Positions 43,264 through 53,051 of a DNA stretch of 64,000 nucleotides are shown one piece after another. The stretch is from Lachnospiraceae bacterium GAM79 (GTDB taxonomy: Bacteria > Bacillota > Clostridia > Lachnospirales > Lachnospiraceae). Within the stretch, counting starts at the first letter, position 1; each line of letters starts with the position of its first letter. Position numbers and translations under genes: made by a program. The notes below the pieces were generated by a model that was not told the DNA's origin, searched no databases, and worked only from the letters and a program-made list of their open reading frames with translations. The DNA lies in the NCBI GenBank assembly GCA_003584705.1, contig AP018536.1, positions 558,001 to 622,000 of the forward strand, given 5' to 3'.

Positions 43264-44166
43264 ATGATGAGTGACGAAAGATGTATGAAGAAAATCAACG
43301 TAAAAGTGACGTTTTTTCTTAGCTTAATTGCGGTTGTGCTGTTGACGGCAGGTATCCTGTGCGGGCGTGAGGTCTGGCTGTATGAGCACCCAGAGATCCG
43401 GATTACCTTTAGCTGCGACAAGAGAGAAAATATATATCGCTCTTATCCTTTTTGCGTTATTCGTGGCAGATCTCATATCGGACAGGGATATGCGGTACGT
43501 TATGATGAGGAAATATAGCAGTTCCGGGATGCAACAGGGGAAGTGTTTCAATGGATTAACGAAAAGTATGATTCCCCATTATCCGTGTCATCGGATGTAA
43601 CAATAGGTGAAGGAAAAACGGTGATCACTTTCTGGGGAACAGGGAAATCTATTGAGACCGGAGAGATGGAGGAAATCAACCGGGACTGCGTGCTGGAGTA
43701 TGAACTGGACGCAGAGGTGTTACATTTGGAAGAAACACCGGAGCTGGTAGAAAACGTTTGGGATCCGAAAGAGAAGGGGCAGCAGGGACAGGCGGAGACG
43801 ATTTATGATCCGGAAGCAGGTGTAACGGCGACTTTGCGGGATATTTCCAATGTGGGTGCTAATCTTATCATCAGACGTGAGGATGACGATGACGGGGCAG
43901 AGGTGATCTATGGAGAGGCTTATATTCTCCAACGGCAGGTAGACGGAGAGTGGCAGGATGCAGAGACGGTGCCGGATAATTATGGCTTTCCAATGGTGGG
44001 CTATAATGTCCCCGGTGGTGAGGAAGCCTCGATCTACTATAATTGGGAGTGGCTCTACGGAGCACTGGAACCGGGAGAATATCGAATGGTCTGGGATGTC
44101 TCAAGAAAAGACAGCGGTTCGGCAAGCGCACAGACATACCGGGAGCATATACGTTTTCGACTTTAG
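43264..44166 (+). pseudogene. membrane-anchored Ig-like (Big_14-type) protein with internal TAG stop
   Basis: One frame runs from 43264 (or ATG 43285, MKKINVKVTFFLSLIAVVLL) to 44166 with a single stop TAG at 43516-43518. The next gene is a paralogue: its RYDKEMKDWWEATNEV aligns to RYDEEI-stop-QFRDATGEV here, so the lost residue is probably Lys (AAG to TAG). Layout: N-terminal helix, alpha/beta domain (INEKYDSPLSVSSDVTIGEG) and a C-terminal Ig-like domain (GAEVIYGEAYILQRQVDGEW, LYGALEPGEYRMVWDV). Translation may restart downstream but would lose the membrane anchor. Confidence 0.8.
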
Positions 44167-44181
44167 AGAGGGGAAAAGCTA

Positions 44182-44610
44182 ATGAAGAAAAAAGTATTAT
44201 GGATAATAGGGGTATGTATCATACTAATCAGTATATGGGGTATCAGGGAAATTTATTTGTACAACAATCCCGAAGTAATCATCACATATAGCAATGAAAA
44301 CACAGAGGAATCACATCGCTCTCTTCCAGTCTATGCGATAAATCCAAAGTCAAGATTTGGGCAGGCAGCCCGCTACGACAAGGAGATGAAAGACTGGTGG
44401 GAAGCCACAAATGAAGTAAACCTATGGCTTCATAATGACTTGAAAGCACCCATGGATGTGTCATCCACAGTTGAAATTATGGATGGAACCGCGAAGATTA
44501 CCTATCAGGGAACGGCAACTTCTTTAGAGAATGAAAATGTGGAGATATACAAAGAGGTGGTGATTGATTTTCCGGTGTCCGCGAATCTGGAAATTGAGAA
44601 AACAGAGTAA
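44182..44610 (+). CDS. small membrane-anchored protein, paralogue of the preceding gene
   Basis: 142 residues: N-terminal helix (VLWIIGVCIILISIWGIREI), then YNNPEVIITYSNENTEESHR and ARYDKEMKDWWEATNEVNLW, LHNDLKAPMDVSSTVEIMDG. It matches the first two thirds of the preceding pseudogene but stops before the Ig-like domain. GAGGGGAA gives a good ribosome-binding site 16 bp behind the previous stop. Function unknown; a surface-exposed partner within the M56 cluster is likely from context. Confidence 0.7.
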   Translation: MKKKVLWIIGVCIILISIWGIREIYLYNNPEVIITYSNENTEESHRSLPVYAINPKSRFGQAARYDKEMKDWWEATNEVNLWLHNDLKAPMDVSSTVEIMDGTAKITYQGTATSLENENVEIYKEVVIDFPVSANLEIEKTE

Positions 44611-44654
44611 AATAGAGATGTCTGAAAGGTCCGAAAGGAAACGGGGGAGTGTGT

Positions 44655-45176
44655 ATGAAGAAAATTAATGTAAAAGTAACGGTTTTTCTTAGTGTGATCG
44701 TATTGGCAGTGATAATCCTTTTACTGAATTTTATTGAATTCCGCAAGACGTTGGATTTTACGGCATCGGGAATACGGATGCTGAAGGAAAATGCGTCCGG
44801 AAAGCAGGAAGAGGTACAGGTAGATGTCAGTGGAACGTATTCTTATCGCGTATTGCCCTGGATTTATGCAAGTTCTTTTAACGGGAAGATATCCTTTGCA
44901 GGAGAGGGAGAGGAGCCACAGGATTATTTCTTTCTGTACGGGGGAAGAAAAGGCGTTTTCCAAAGTGGGAGAGGTGCCGGACAGATCCTGACGCCGGATA
45001 TGAGCACGTGTGCAGCAATTTATGAGGCAGTGCAAGGTGTGGAAAAAGGGATGATTTCTGCCACCGCAAATTCGGCGGAAGAGAATCAGATATTCTATAT
45101 TTTGTACCCGGCGACGACATTGGAAGAAGCGTATGAAATATCCGATGTATTGTATCCCGGAATGTTGGGAAAATAG
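44655..45176 (+). CDS. small membrane-anchored protein of unknown function
   Basis: 174 codons including start at ATG 44655 (GGGGGAG upstream). The first 30 residues (MKKINVKVTVFLSVIVLAVI) are nearly the same as those of the pseudogene at 43285, so the anchor is shared between otherwise different proteins. The outer part (LDFTASGIRMLKENASGKQE, VLPWIYASSFNGKISFAGEG, IFYILYPATTLEEAYEISDV) is not recognised. It ends 100 bp before the first M56 peptidase gene. Confidence 0.65.
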   Translation: MKKINVKVTVFLSVIVLAVIILLLNFIEFRKTLDFTASGIRMLKENASGKQEEVQVDVSGTYSYRVLPWIYASSFNGKISFAGEGEEPQDYFFLYGGRKGVFQSGRGAGQILTPDMSTCAAIYEAVQGVEKGMISATANSAEENQIFYILYPATTLEEAYEISDVLYPGMLGK

Positions 45177-45185
45177 ATTTCTTGC

Positions 45186-45242
45186 TTGACAGACAGGTCG
45201 ATAGAATGTAGACTATGCTTATAAAGTCTATATTCTATCGAC
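45186..45242 (+). promoter_or_regulatory. promoter with large dyad before the first M56 gene
   Basis: TTGACA (45186-45191), 17-bp spacer, TAGACT (45209-45214). An 18-bp inverted repeat with one mismatch spans the promoter: GTCGATAGAATGTAGACT (45197-45214) and AGTCTATATTCTATCGAC (45225-45242), 10-base loop. The left arm covers the spacer and -10, so a dimeric regulator bound here would block polymerase. An RNA hairpin is less likely because the left arm would not be transcribed from this promoter. Confidence 0.6.
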
Positions 45243-45276
45243 TATCGATGGCTGGTGCAGCAGAGCGGAGGGGCTT

Positions 45277-48200
45277 ATGGGTGAGAACATCTACAGAATA
45301 TTTGACGTTGTATGGAAATTAAGTCTGGTAGGAGGATACTGCGTATTGCTGGTGCTCCTGGCCAGACTTTTGTTGAAAAAAGCCCCCAAATGGTGTTCTT
45401 ATCTGCTGTGGGGAGTCGTATTTGTGCGCTTGTGCTGTCCGGTGTTGCCACGGACGGGGATCAGTCTGATTCCGGAGCGGCTGCTGGCGGTTGGAACGGA
45501 GACGATGTACGGACAGTCAGCAAACGGCTATGGTAATAATGGTGTGCTTCCAGATGTGGATCCTAACGGACAGAGCAGTTGGCAACAGGCAGGAAATTTG
45601 CATGCCGGGACGGCAGGAAATATGCCGGGAGCCGCAGGATTAGCGAACGAAAACAGAAATGTTGCGAATGCAATCGATAACGAAAGCGATGCGAATGCAT
45701 TCGGAACAGACGGAGCCGATGGAAGCCAGGCAGCAGGTAATGCTGTAGATGGTGGCTGCTTAGCTGACAACCGGGACAATGCGGACGGGTCTTTGCAAAT
45801 CACAGGAGCAGAAAACGGAAGCAGTGGTGCAGCCATGGAGGAATCGGTTACCGATACAAATGGCACAGCTGTCGCAAACACACTGTATCGCCCGGTAGGT
45901 TTCCGTGTCATTGCAATGGTATGGCTGTTTGGAATGGCAGGATTTATGGGGTATCATGCCTTTTCCTACCTGCGTATGCGTAACCGGCTTCACAGACCTG
46001 ACGGCGGTGTCAGACAGGTGGAACCGGGGATCTGCGAAATCGACGGTGGGCATCTGTCCTTTGTCATGGGACTGGTGCATCCGGTGATCTATCTGTCTTC
46101 GGGCTTAGATCCCGAGAGCAGAAACGTTGTGCTGTGCCACGAGAGAGTGCATTTGCAGCGCAGGGATTATCTCTTCAAACCGGCAGCTCTGCTGATCTGC
46201 TGTGTGCACTGGTTTAACCCGTTGGTGTGGCTGGCATTTTATCTGATGAATATGGACTGTGAGATGTCCTGCGATGAAAAAGTTGTGAAGCTTCTCGGCG
46301 AGGAGAGCAAGAAGATATATTCCTATACATTGCTGGAAGAGGTTTCCGGTGGGGAATGGAAACGCTATCGGGGCGGTTCCATCTGTGCCTTGCTTTCTTT
46401 TGTTGAAGATCATGTGAAGAACAGGATCCGCCATGTACTGGATTATCGCAAGCCGCCGTTCTGGGTCATGATTGGCGCGGCAGCAGTGATCGTGGTACTG
46501 GCGGTGTGTCTGTGCAGCAATCCCGGTGGAAGTGGGAACGGGGCAGGCACGGCGGATCGTGCAGATACAGACGACAGCGCAGGAGCAGAAATGGATGTAG
46601 ACAGCAATGCGGAGACGAGTGGAAATATTGCGCAGTTTCCGGACAGCATCAAGACACCGGAAGATTTTGCAAAGGTAACGATTCATAGCAGAGAAGATTT
46701 TGCCGCTGTTTTTGATGTGGAAGAAATCGAAGAAAAGCATTCCTTTGCAGCGGATCAAGTGGCTTATGATCTGCTGGTTCGTGAAAACAATACGAATGCC
46801 GCGTATGCGATATTCAAAGCACTGGCGGAGGAACCTGCATCCGAGACTTATAGAAAATATACAGATCCGGTAACGGCAGCGGTGTCACTGTTGCACCTGG
46901 GTGATGGAAGCGGAGCCGTGACCGAGACGCTGTATCCGGCAGGGCGGCAATATCCTTATTATCGGGAGGACTCTGACCGGCCGGGAGAAGGCTCTGTGGT
47001 GAATGTACATTATACTTTTGCGGATGGATCTGCTGTAGATATTCCCATGGTCATGGCGGAGGAGATGACGCAGCTGTGGCTCTTATCCTTTGGAGATCCG
47101 GGCAGTGCGGAGGACTCGGGATATGGTCCGCTCACCGGTGATATCTGTACCAGAATGGTCTATGGGGAGTACGAACTCCGACAACCGGACAGAGCGGTCT
47201 ACTGGGGCTGGATGGACTGGTATCCTGTGGATGCCGGCAGTTATTCGACTTATTATCCCCATGTACAGATTTCAAATTACGGGATCTATACCATGAGTGA
47301 ACTTTGGGGAACGTCCGGCAGTGTATTTCGCTGCATTCAAGCGGAACGCATCATGGCAACGGGCTGGTATGACGTTACCTGTGAGCGGGGCGCATATGAC
47401 ACATCGGATGCCTATACACAGCTGCAAAAAGATCTGCCGGATGTGACGGAATGGAGCGGCGGCAAGGTCTATTATCTGACAGATCCCGATGAGGCGCATC
47501 TTATGACGGATGAGTGGATGCCGAGGGTACTTCGGGAGTTTGACATGAGTACCCATACTGTCACCGATACGGTTCTGCCGGTGAATTTGCAGCTCAACAG
47601 CGGCACGACGCTTCATGTTCATGACGGATATTATGACATTTACAATAGTAATCCATCCATAAGTATGCGGTTTGCACTTAGCGGGGCGGATAGCCAGCAC
47701 ATCGAAAGAGCAGACATTCTGGCCTATCCGGGTGTGGTATTTGATGTATCGGAGCGGACAGAAACTGAGACATCGGCGCAGCTGGATCTGGATGGCGATG
47801 GTGTGCCGGAGAAGATTTCTCTGCATCCTGCGGAGCCGGTAACGGGGTATTCTCTGGAGCAATATACGATATATCTGAATCTGGGACTTAGTCAAATGAA
47901 TTGCTATGACCTGCAGGATGCAGTGTTGGAGATAGACGGACAGACGGCTGAGATTCCGGACAGCACGGGAAATATGAGCAATTCGATCTTCGCTTTCAGC
48001 CCGGACGGAGAACAGCTCCTGATCGCATTGTATGATGACGGCGAAAGCGCAGATCCACTGACCCGAATCTATCACTATGAAGACGGAAAACCGGTGGAAA
48101 CAGACCGGCTCGCACAGGATCTGCGAAAGGCATGGATACAGGATGGACAGATGGTTATCACCGAACCATATTTTGCGGTGCAGAATGATTATATCCAGAA

Positions 48201-48489
48201 AATCTATCAGGTAACATCGAACGGAAGACTTCGGGAAGTGCCACAGGAGGAATATGTATTAAGTGCCTGGGAGGAAGTGGAGCTGCGGCAGGATATAACG
48301 CTCTACCGTACACCGGACGGGGATGAGACCTTTGTGCTGCCCAAAGGAAGCAAGGTACGCATGACGAAGCTGGATGCAACACAGGACTGGATCTGCATCG
48401 AGATTACGGATGGTGTGAAGGGGTGGTTTCGGTTACGGGATGGAACGGATTACAGTGACTATTTCAGCGGTTTATATTTTGCAGGGTAA
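45277..48489 (+). CDS. BlaR1/MecR1-like M56 metallopeptidase with large ectodomain and SH3-like end
   Basis: 1070 residues. Helices near 14-34 (LSLVGGYCVLLVLLARLLLK) and 40-58, a Gly/Asn-rich variable loop at about 80-200, a third helix (VIAMVWLFGMAGFMGYHAFS), zinc protease motif His288-Glu289-x-x-His292 in CHERVHLQRRDYLFKP, and CEMSCDEKVV with the third ligand; a fourth helix near 390-410. The ectodomain has no beta-lactam sensor. It carries an EF-hand-like DLDGDGVPEKI and an SH3-like C-terminus (LYRTPDGDETFVLPKGSKVR, DWICIEITDGVKGWFRL). It should cleave a cytoplasmic or membrane target upon an outside signal. No BlaI gene is adjacent; the nearby ECF system may be the partner. Confidence 0.88.
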   Translation: MGENIYRIFDVVWKLSLVGGYCVLLVLLARLLLKKAPKWCSYLLWGVVFVRLCCPVLPRTGISLIPERLLAVGTETMYGQSANGYGNNGVLPDVDPNGQSSWQQAGNLHAGTAGNMPGAAGLANENRNVANAIDNESDANAFGTDGADGSQAAGNAVDGGCLADNRDNADGSLQITGAENGSSGAAMEESVTDTNGTAVANTLYRPVGFRVIAMVWLFGMAGFMGYHAFSYLRMRNRLHRPDGGVRQVEPGICEIDGGHLSFVMGLVHPVIYLSSGLDPESRNVVLCHERVHLQRRDYLFKPAALLICCVHWFNPLVWLAFYLMNMDCEMSCDEKVVKLLGEESKKIYSYTLLEEVSGGEWKRYRGGSICALLSFVEDHVKNRIRHVLDYRKPPFWVMIGAAAVIVVLAVCLCSNPGGSGNGAGTADRADTDDSAGAEMDVDSNAETSGNIAQFPDSIKTPEDFAKVTIHSREDFAAVFDVEEIEEKHSFAADQVAYDLLVRENNTNAAYAIFKALAEEPASETYRKYTDPVTAAVSLLHLGDGSGAVTETLYPAGRQYPYYREDSDRPGEGSVVNVHYTFADGSAVDIPMVMAEEMTQLWLLSFGDPGSAEDSGYGPLTGDICTRMVYGEYELRQPDRAVYWGWMDWYPVDAGSYSTYYPHVQISNYGIYTMSELWGTSGSVFRCIQAERIMATGWYDVTCERGAYDTSDAYTQLQKDLPDVTEWSGGKVYYLTDPDEAHLMTDEWMPRVLREFDMSTHTVTDTVLPVNLQLNSGTTLHVHDGYYDIYNSNPSISMRFALSGADSQHIERADILAYPGVVFDVSERTETETSAQLDLDGDGVPEKISLHPAEPVTGYSLEQYTIYLNLGLSQMNCYDLQDAVLEIDGQTAEIPDSTGNMSNSIFAFSPDGEQLLIALYDDGESADPLTRIYHYEDGKPVETDRLAQDLRKAWIQDGQMVITEPYFAVQNDYIQKIYQVTSNGRLREVPQEEYVLSAWEEVELRQDITLYRTPDGDETFVLPKGSKVRMTKLDATQDWICIEITDGVKGWFRLRDGTDYSDYFSGLYFAG

Positions 48490-48512
48490 AGTGTGAAAAG
48501 GAGATACAGATC

Positions 48513-49082
48513 ATGCATTGGAGTAAAAAGAACAAAGGAATCGTAATTTTTCTGATCGTTATAGTTGCTGTAGTCCTGCTGTGTCTCGGAGATTACGGAT
48601 TGCGATATTATGATACTCCGAAAGAGGAAACATATGATTATGTTGGCAGTGGCATGTTAGTCGGTTTGGTAAATCCGCAATTTTATCAACAGGTTCCGGT
48701 AGAGATTCATGCGAAAAAGGCACATTTTATCTGGAAAAATCAGGAGGATTATATTCAGGGAAATGTATGGCTGGATGGAGAAAAGATTTTTGGTGATGAG
48801 GAAATGGGATTTACGACACTTTTCGTAAAAGCGGAACCATCGTATTCCTGCATCACAACTACCGATGGAGATACATCCGGTAATATGTTCCTTATCTCAA
48901 AAGATCTAAAAAACGTATTATGTGGAGTAAAAATAGAAGAGGAAGAGTTCCTGCTGGTAGTACCGGCGGAGGACAAAGCAACTGCAGATGGCATGATCGA
49001 CAATGCAGCAAAACAATCACAGGCGTTTTCCTGGTGGCTGTTGGAAGTATACAAGGATATCATAAAGGATACTGTGAAATGA
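48513..49082 (+). CDS. membrane-anchored protein of unknown function
   Basis: 189 residues: N-terminal helix (GIVIFLIVIVAVVLLCLGDY), then an outer domain (TYDYVGSGMLVGLVNPQFYQ, HFIWKNQEDYIQGNVWLDGE, MFLISKDLKNVLCGVKIEEE). No family recognised. It starts 23 bp after the first M56 gene, with AAAAGGAG upstream, and is therefore probably in the same transcript. It could be a partner or substrate of the peptidase; not proven. Confidence 0.65.
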   Translation: MHWSKKNKGIVIFLIVIVAVVLLCLGDYGLRYYDTPKEETYDYVGSGMLVGLVNPQFYQQVPVEIHAKKAHFIWKNQEDYIQGNVWLDGEKIFGDEEMGFTTLFVKAEPSYSCITTTDGDTSGNMFLISKDLKNVLCGVKIEEEEFLLVVPAEDKATADGMIDNAAKQSQAFSWWLLEVYKDIIKDTVK

Positions 49083-49114
49083 GATAAATAATGAAAAATG
49101 GGGAGGTTGTGCTT

Positions 49115-49534
49115 ATGATGCAGCAGTTAAGTTTCAGTCCGGTGGAAAACATATTGACAGTCCTGTTCGCAGCGGCAATTCTGGGATATCTTCTGTACCT
49201 TCTGGTGCGGAGCTTACGGAACAGGCAACGGGGATATCATACGGTGAACCGTGCAAAAGTCTATAGCAAGGCACAGGCTACTGCGGTGAACCAACCGGTA
49301 TATCTGGCAAACGGCACAGTAAATTCCGGAGTAACCGAGGCGGAAAACGTCAAGACTGTCATTTTTGAAAATCTGGAAAAAGAGGGCGAACAGATCACCT
49401 TGGAAGTTTCCGACAGAATCTACAGCGAGTTGCAGGAAGGCGATTGTGGAAGCCTCAGCTGCCGGGACGGAAAATTAGTGAGCTTCGGGGCGTTACAGAA
49501 CAGGGATGACAGAGAGCGGAGCTTCCGCGGATAG
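49115..49534 (+). CDS. DUF2500 family membrane protein
   Basis: 139 residues from ATG 49115 (GGGGAGG 8 bases upstream; ATG 49091 lies before that site). One helix (ILTVLFAAAILGYLLYLLVR), then a DUF2500-type beta domain: HTVNRAKVYSKAQATA, VKTVIFENLEKEGEQITLEV, YSELQEGDCGSLSCRDGKLV. DUF2500 proteins are uncharacterised, single-helix membrane proteins. It lies between the two M56 genes. Confidence 0.7.
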   Translation: MMQQLSFSPVENILTVLFAAAILGYLLYLLVRSLRNRQRGYHTVNRAKVYSKAQATAVNQPVYLANGTVNSGVTEAENVKTVIFENLEKEGEQITLEVSDRIYSELQEGDCGSLSCRDGKLVSFGALQNRDDRERSFRG

Positions 49535-49561
49535 GGAAGCAGAGAACATAGGAGGGACTTT

Positions 49562-52500
49562 ATGGTGGAAGGCATCTATCGTTTGTTTGACAGTATATGG
49601 CGTCTCAGTCTGGTGGGAAGCTATTGTATTTTGTTGGTGATACTGGCCAGATTTTTACTGAAAAAAGCCCCGAAATGGTGTTCCTATCTGCTGTGGGGAA
49701 TCGTATTTGTGCGGTTATGTTGTCCGGTGCTGCCGGGGACCAGGATCAGTCTGATCCCGGAGCGTCTGTTGACCGTAGGGACGGCGACAACCTCTGCACA
49801 GTTGACTGCCGGGAACAGTGCCGGATCAGTTGACAATGAGGGAGTTTATAATGGCAGCCACCGTGGAGACAATACTGTGGATGCCGTGCTGTCCGGGGCG
49901 GATAATACGGGAAATCTGAATGCCGGGACTTTAGAAGCCACCGGAAATAGGGAAGGTTCTGCACCAACACTGGGACAGGATGGAAACGTAGAAGGCATGA
50001 ATGAAATTGGAGATGACGGTGTCGGTGAAATTCAGGCACCGGGTAATGTTACGAATGCCTTGGATGGTGGTTACCCGGTGGATAACCGGGATAATGCGGA
50101 CGATTCTTTGCAAAGGATCGGTGCAACAATGGGAAAAACATGGTTTCGTGTCCTGTTGATCGCATGGTTACTTGGAATGGCAGGATTTATGGGGTATCAT
50201 ACTTTTTCCTACCTGCGTATGCGTCACCGTATCCGCAGACCTGACAGCGGTGTCAGACAGGTGGAACCGGGAATCTGCGAGATTGACGGAGGACACCTGT
50301 CCTTCGTCATGGGGCTGATCCATCCGGTGATCTATCTCTCTTCGGGGCTGGATCCGGAGAGCAGAAAAGTCGTGTTGTGCCACGAGAGAGTGCATCTGCA
50401 GCGCAGGGATTACCTTTTCAAACCGGCAGCGCTGCTGATCTGCTGTGTGCATTGGTTTAACCCGTTGGTGTGGCTGGCATTTTATCTGATGAATATGGAC
50501 TGTGAGATGTCCTGCGATGAAAAAGTTGTGAAGCTTCTCGGCGAGGAGAGCAAGAAGATCTATTCCTATACATTGCTGGAAGAAGCTTCCGGCGGAGAGT
50601 GGAAGCGTTATCGGGGCGGTTCCATCTGCGCACTGCTTTCTTTTGGCGAAGACCATGTGAAGAATCGTATTCGTCATGTACTGGATTATCGCAAGCCGCC
50701 GTTCTGGGTCATGATCGGCGCGGCAGCAGTGATCGTGGTACTGGTGGTGTGCCTGTGCAGCAACCCCGGAGGAAATGGGAACGGGGCAGATACAGCAAAT
50801 GTGTCTGACGTTTCCGATGCGACAGAAGAAGTGACGACCGGAGAATTCACAGAGGACGGTTCAGACGATGAAGGCAGGAAAACCGAATGGCTGGCGGCAT
50901 TGGAACAGGGGATTCATAGCAGAGAAGAATTCAGTGCGTTGTTTGATGTGGATACCTTGGAGGATACCCGGTCTTTTGCCGGACAGGACGGCATTCAATA
51001 TCTGGAATACAACGGCGTTGCGGCGAGAAAACTGCACAGACAGATCCTGGATGGGGATACCGCAGCCCACGAGACTTATAAGGATCCGGTAAAAGCGGCG
51101 GAAGCACTGCTGCATCTGGAGGGTGGCAGCGGAGAAATGACGGAACTGCTCTATGAAGCGGAAAGGCAGTATTTATTTTTCCAAAAAGATTCCACAAGAC
51201 CCGGCGAAGGCTCTGTGGCAAACGTACATTATATTTTCGCTGACGGATCCGATATTGATATTCCCATGGTATTCGCCGAGGAGAGCAGTCAGATCTGGAT
51301 GCTGTCACTGGGAGATATCGACAGTAAAGGACGGCATTCTTACGGTCCGTTGGATGGAGAGAATCAGGCAAGAATCGTCTATGCGGAATATGGACCGCAG
51401 GATGTGGAAGAGGATCCTTTGGCGGGAGCCCATCCCGGGGATTATACGCAGGTACCTCAGGGATCTTTTAGAGATCAATATGCTACTTATCAGGTGTCCA
51501 GTTACGGCATCTATGTGGCAACCGGGAGTGATGCCGGACTGGATTGTGTCGTACCGGGGTATATTGCGCCGGGATATGCAGCATCCCACTGGTCATGCGT
51601 ATATCAGGATCGGAGACTCTTCAATACTTCGGATCAGTGTGACTATTTAGATTGTTACCGGGATGAGATAGAGAGCGTGCGCTTGTACTACCTGGCATCC
51701 TCTGACTATCAGGATGGCGACTTGGACATCTGGATCGACACGATCCGGGAATATGATACTTCGGGACAGACCGGAGAAAACGGGGTCACGGACTGGAAGC
51801 TGCCGTCGGAGGCGCAGGATTTCGACAAGGCTTCGTTTCGTGCAGAGGACGGTTACTGGATCTTCGAAAATAGTGATGGCAGCGAACAGCTGAAGCTGCC
51901 GATCCTGTCTGTAAGGCCGGTATGGAACGGGAAAACAGCAGCGGAACTGACCGCAGAGGAGACAGATGCCTATGCAGCCGCACAGAGGCAGGAAATCCTG
52001 ACAAAAGTAGGAGTTGTCTATGATGTGTCCGAGCGTGCGGCACAGGAGACCTATGCGCTGCTTGATTTGGACGGAGACGGAACCGCAGACCGGATCACGC
52101 TTCGTTCCAGGATGGCGCAGGCACTGAATACGCCGGATCATTCTCCGCTGGATCAGTATGTTTTTACGGTCAACACGACGAGTGGCGAGATGCGGACGGC
52201 ACAGAATCTGGGGAACAGCATCTATGCCTTCAGCCCGGACGGCAGACAGATATTGTTAGCCCTTACCAGAAAAGATGAGCAGGGGCAGTACGAGAGCTTT
52301 CTGTTCCGGTACCGGAACGGCGAATTACAGGAAGTGGGAAGCTTCGCACAGGATATTCGTAAAATCTGGGTGCAAAACGGACAGATCACTACCGGCCGGA
52401 ACAGTGATGATATCATATTTGCAGAACCCAATATGACCGGTGCAAACACAATTCTAGATTCCAGAAATTCAGATGGAACACCATCAGGGGCATATGTAGA

Positions 52501-52768
52501 AACATTGCAGGAGAAAATTTCGGCAGATATGGTTGCCGGGAAATTACCATTTGTAGTTACCTCCGTCATTAGGGAAAATCCACTGAGATTGGAGGTGGAA
52601 CTGACCGAGATGACAGACGAGAATATAAAGATCATTCGATCCTATGAAACAAATGGCAGTGCCATAACATTTGCACAAAGCAGTGGCAATGTACAAGAGC
52701 TGCAGCATAATAATGATTCGCAAAGTCAAATAGCACCCCAGATTTCAAAAGAAGATGAAAACGATTGA
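49562..52768 (+). CDS. second BlaR1-like M56 metallopeptidase, paralogue with different C-terminus
   Basis: 1068 residues, AGGAGGG before the start. Same plan as the first: paired N-terminal helices, variable acidic/Gly loop, zinc motif His274-Glu275-x-x-His278, CEMSCDEK, and an ectodomain with HSREEFSALFDVDTLED, YIFADGSDIDIPMVF and DLDGDGTADRITL. The peptidase domain is nearly identical to the first copy (107 identical bases from 46210 to 46316), while the ectodomains have diverged. In place of SH3 it ends with an unrelated AT-richer 110-residue segment (TLQEKISADMVAGKLPFVVT, EVELTEMTDENIKIIRSYET). Confidence 0.88.
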   Translation: MVEGIYRLFDSIWRLSLVGSYCILLVILARFLLKKAPKWCSYLLWGIVFVRLCCPVLPGTRISLIPERLLTVGTATTSAQLTAGNSAGSVDNEGVYNGSHRGDNTVDAVLSGADNTGNLNAGTLEATGNREGSAPTLGQDGNVEGMNEIGDDGVGEIQAPGNVTNALDGGYPVDNRDNADDSLQRIGATMGKTWFRVLLIAWLLGMAGFMGYHTFSYLRMRHRIRRPDSGVRQVEPGICEIDGGHLSFVMGLIHPVIYLSSGLDPESRKVVLCHERVHLQRRDYLFKPAALLICCVHWFNPLVWLAFYLMNMDCEMSCDEKVVKLLGEESKKIYSYTLLEEASGGEWKRYRGGSICALLSFGEDHVKNRIRHVLDYRKPPFWVMIGAAAVIVVLVVCLCSNPGGNGNGADTANVSDVSDATEEVTTGEFTEDGSDDEGRKTEWLAALEQGIHSREEFSALFDVDTLEDTRSFAGQDGIQYLEYNGVAARKLHRQILDGDTAAHETYKDPVKAAEALLHLEGGSGEMTELLYEAERQYLFFQKDSTRPGEGSVANVHYIFADGSDIDIPMVFAEESSQIWMLSLGDIDSKGRHSYGPLDGENQARIVYAEYGPQDVEEDPLAGAHPGDYTQVPQGSFRDQYATYQVSSYGIYVATGSDAGLDCVVPGYIAPGYAASHWSCVYQDRRLFNTSDQCDYLDCYRDEIESVRLYYLASSDYQDGDLDIWIDTIREYDTSGQTGENGVTDWKLPSEAQDFDKASFRAEDGYWIFENSDGSEQLKLPILSVRPVWNGKTAAELTAEETDAYAAAQRQEILTKVGVVYDVSERAAQETYALLDLDGDGTADRITLRSRMAQALNTPDHSPLDQYVFTVNTTSGEMRTAQNLGNSIYAFSPDGRQILLALTRKDEQGQYESFLFRYRNGELQEVGSFAQDIRKIWVQNGQITTGRNSDDIIFAEPNMTGANTILDSRNSDGTPSGAYVETLQEKISADMVAGKLPFVVTSVIRENPLRLEVELTEMTDENIKIIRSYETNGSAITFAQSSGNVQELQHNNDSQSQIAPQISKEDEND

Positions 52769-52806
52769 TTAACAGAAAGAGTTGACAGAGAAGAATAATG
52801 ATGTTC

Positions 52807-52857
52807 AGGCGGTAATTATCAGCGGAAATCGAATAGATCATCGTTGAATTACCGCCT
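52807..52857 (+). terminator. hairpin after the second M56 gene
   Basis: Perfect 11-bp arms AGGCGGTAATT / AATTACCGCCT with a 29-base structured loop, followed by CAAATTTTATG. It ends the M56 transcript. Confidence 0.65.
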
Positions 52858-52952
52858 CAAATTTTATGCAAAGGTATCTGGACGGTAAATAGAAATAAGC
52901 TACATCGGAATTGTTTATTTTAATATGAAATTATTGGAAACAGTTAATGAAA

Positions 52953-53006
52953 GTGCAACAAAAATATGATATTTTAAATTCGTAATATAAAAAGAGTTAC
53001 GGATTT
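52953..53006 (+). promoter_or_regulatory. conserved stem-loop leader, copy A
   Basis: 54 bp matching copy B at 53970 in about 45 positions. It holds an 11-bp stem AAATTCGTAAT / GTTACGGATTT around the loop ATAAAAAGA. Several bases differ from copy B yet all pairs are kept (G-U included). It lies 45 bp before the lipoprotein start codon. Confidence 0.6.
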
Positions 53007-53051
53007 AAAGTAAGAAATGCGTGAGAATTTTAAGCAGTAAGGGAGATTATC

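Noticed and set aside
47272..48075. 267-codon minus-strand ORF inside the first M56 gene
   Set aside because: Shadow frame of a continuous coding sequence; no start context and no recognisable motif.
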